From Burkholderiales bacterium (GTDB lineage: Bacteria; Pseudomonadota; Gammaproteobacteria; Burkholderiales; CAIKXV01): a stretch of DNA of 13,038 nucleotides. The position numbers and the translations under genes are program-made. The stretch is taken from positions 1 through 13,038 of the forward strand of contig JACMMK010000142.1 in assembly GCA_014379045.1 (NCBI GenBank), given 5' to 3'. Positions 12,992 to 13,038 of this stretch are shown here, in pieces. The stretch's first letter is position 1, and the number at the start of each line of letters is the position of its first letter. A model generated the notes under the pieces. That model had not been told where the DNA came from. It ran no database searches and saw nothing but the letters and a program-made list of their open reading frames with translations.

Positions 12992-13038
12992 TCAAGCCGC
13001 GAGCTGCCGGTCAAACACCTCGCGCGCCGTCTCGCACG
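12992..13038 (-). CDS. Possible C-terminal end of an upstream gene (partial)
   Basis: Reading in from the right edge on the minus strand gives CETAREVFDRQLAA followed by TGA at 12992-12994. The composition looks like an ordinary helical protein C-terminus, and the 94-bp gap to the binding-protein start resembles other operon gaps here. Only 14 codons are visible, so it may be chance and no product can be named. Confidence 0.3.
   Translation of the reverse strand, partial: CETAREVFDRQLAA

Overview
The window is GC-rich, densely packed chromosomal DNA, most likely from a Burkholderiales-type betaproteobacterium. The evidence for that is two tripartite-tricarboxylate-type (Bug/TctC) periplasmic binding proteins, a Rieske oxygenase pair, strong G/C third-position codon use, and GTG and TTG starts. 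No tRNA, rRNA, CRISPR array, transposase or phage gene was seen. The window holds twelve clear protein genes: one cut by the left edge and eleven complete. A few codons of a thirteenth may lie at the right edge.

Region 1 (1-4724) is a sulfatase/envelope locus. A large arylsulfatase without a visible signal peptide (minus strand, 5' part only) diverges from four plus-strand genes. These encode an outer-membrane beta-barrel protein, a second outer-membrane transporter-like protein, a small exported glycine-rich protein, and a 423-residue exported protein that I do not recognise. Three of the intergenic gaps carry copies of a near-perfect palindrome with core GGACC-WW-GGTCC (extended form roughly CATTGGACCWWGGTCCMAC). 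The nearest copies centre about 65-79 bp upstream of the start codons. This looks like one operator for one dedicated, apparently unlinked regulator, and it is the strongest candidate for something undescribed here.

Region 2 (4827-12897) looks catabolic. A minus-strand operon runs, in transcription order, Bug-type binding protein, muconate-cycloisomerase-like enolase-superfamily enzyme, then an M24 (creatinase/aminopeptidase P fold) hydrolase. The M24 protein appears to have lost several metal ligands, as creatinase has. The operon diverges from a Rieske ring-hydroxylating dioxygenase alpha/beta pair, with a strong hairpin between the two subunit genes. A second minus-strand operon (Bug-type binding protein, then a dihydroorotase-like amidohydrolase) converges on the beta-subunit gene. 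Together they suggest uptake of an organic acid or aromatic, possibly amide- or ureido-bearing, followed by dioxygenation, hydrolysis and isomerisation. The substrate cannot be read from sequence. No ferredoxin, reductase, TctA/TctB membrane component or regulator is encoded in the window, so those must come from elsewhere.
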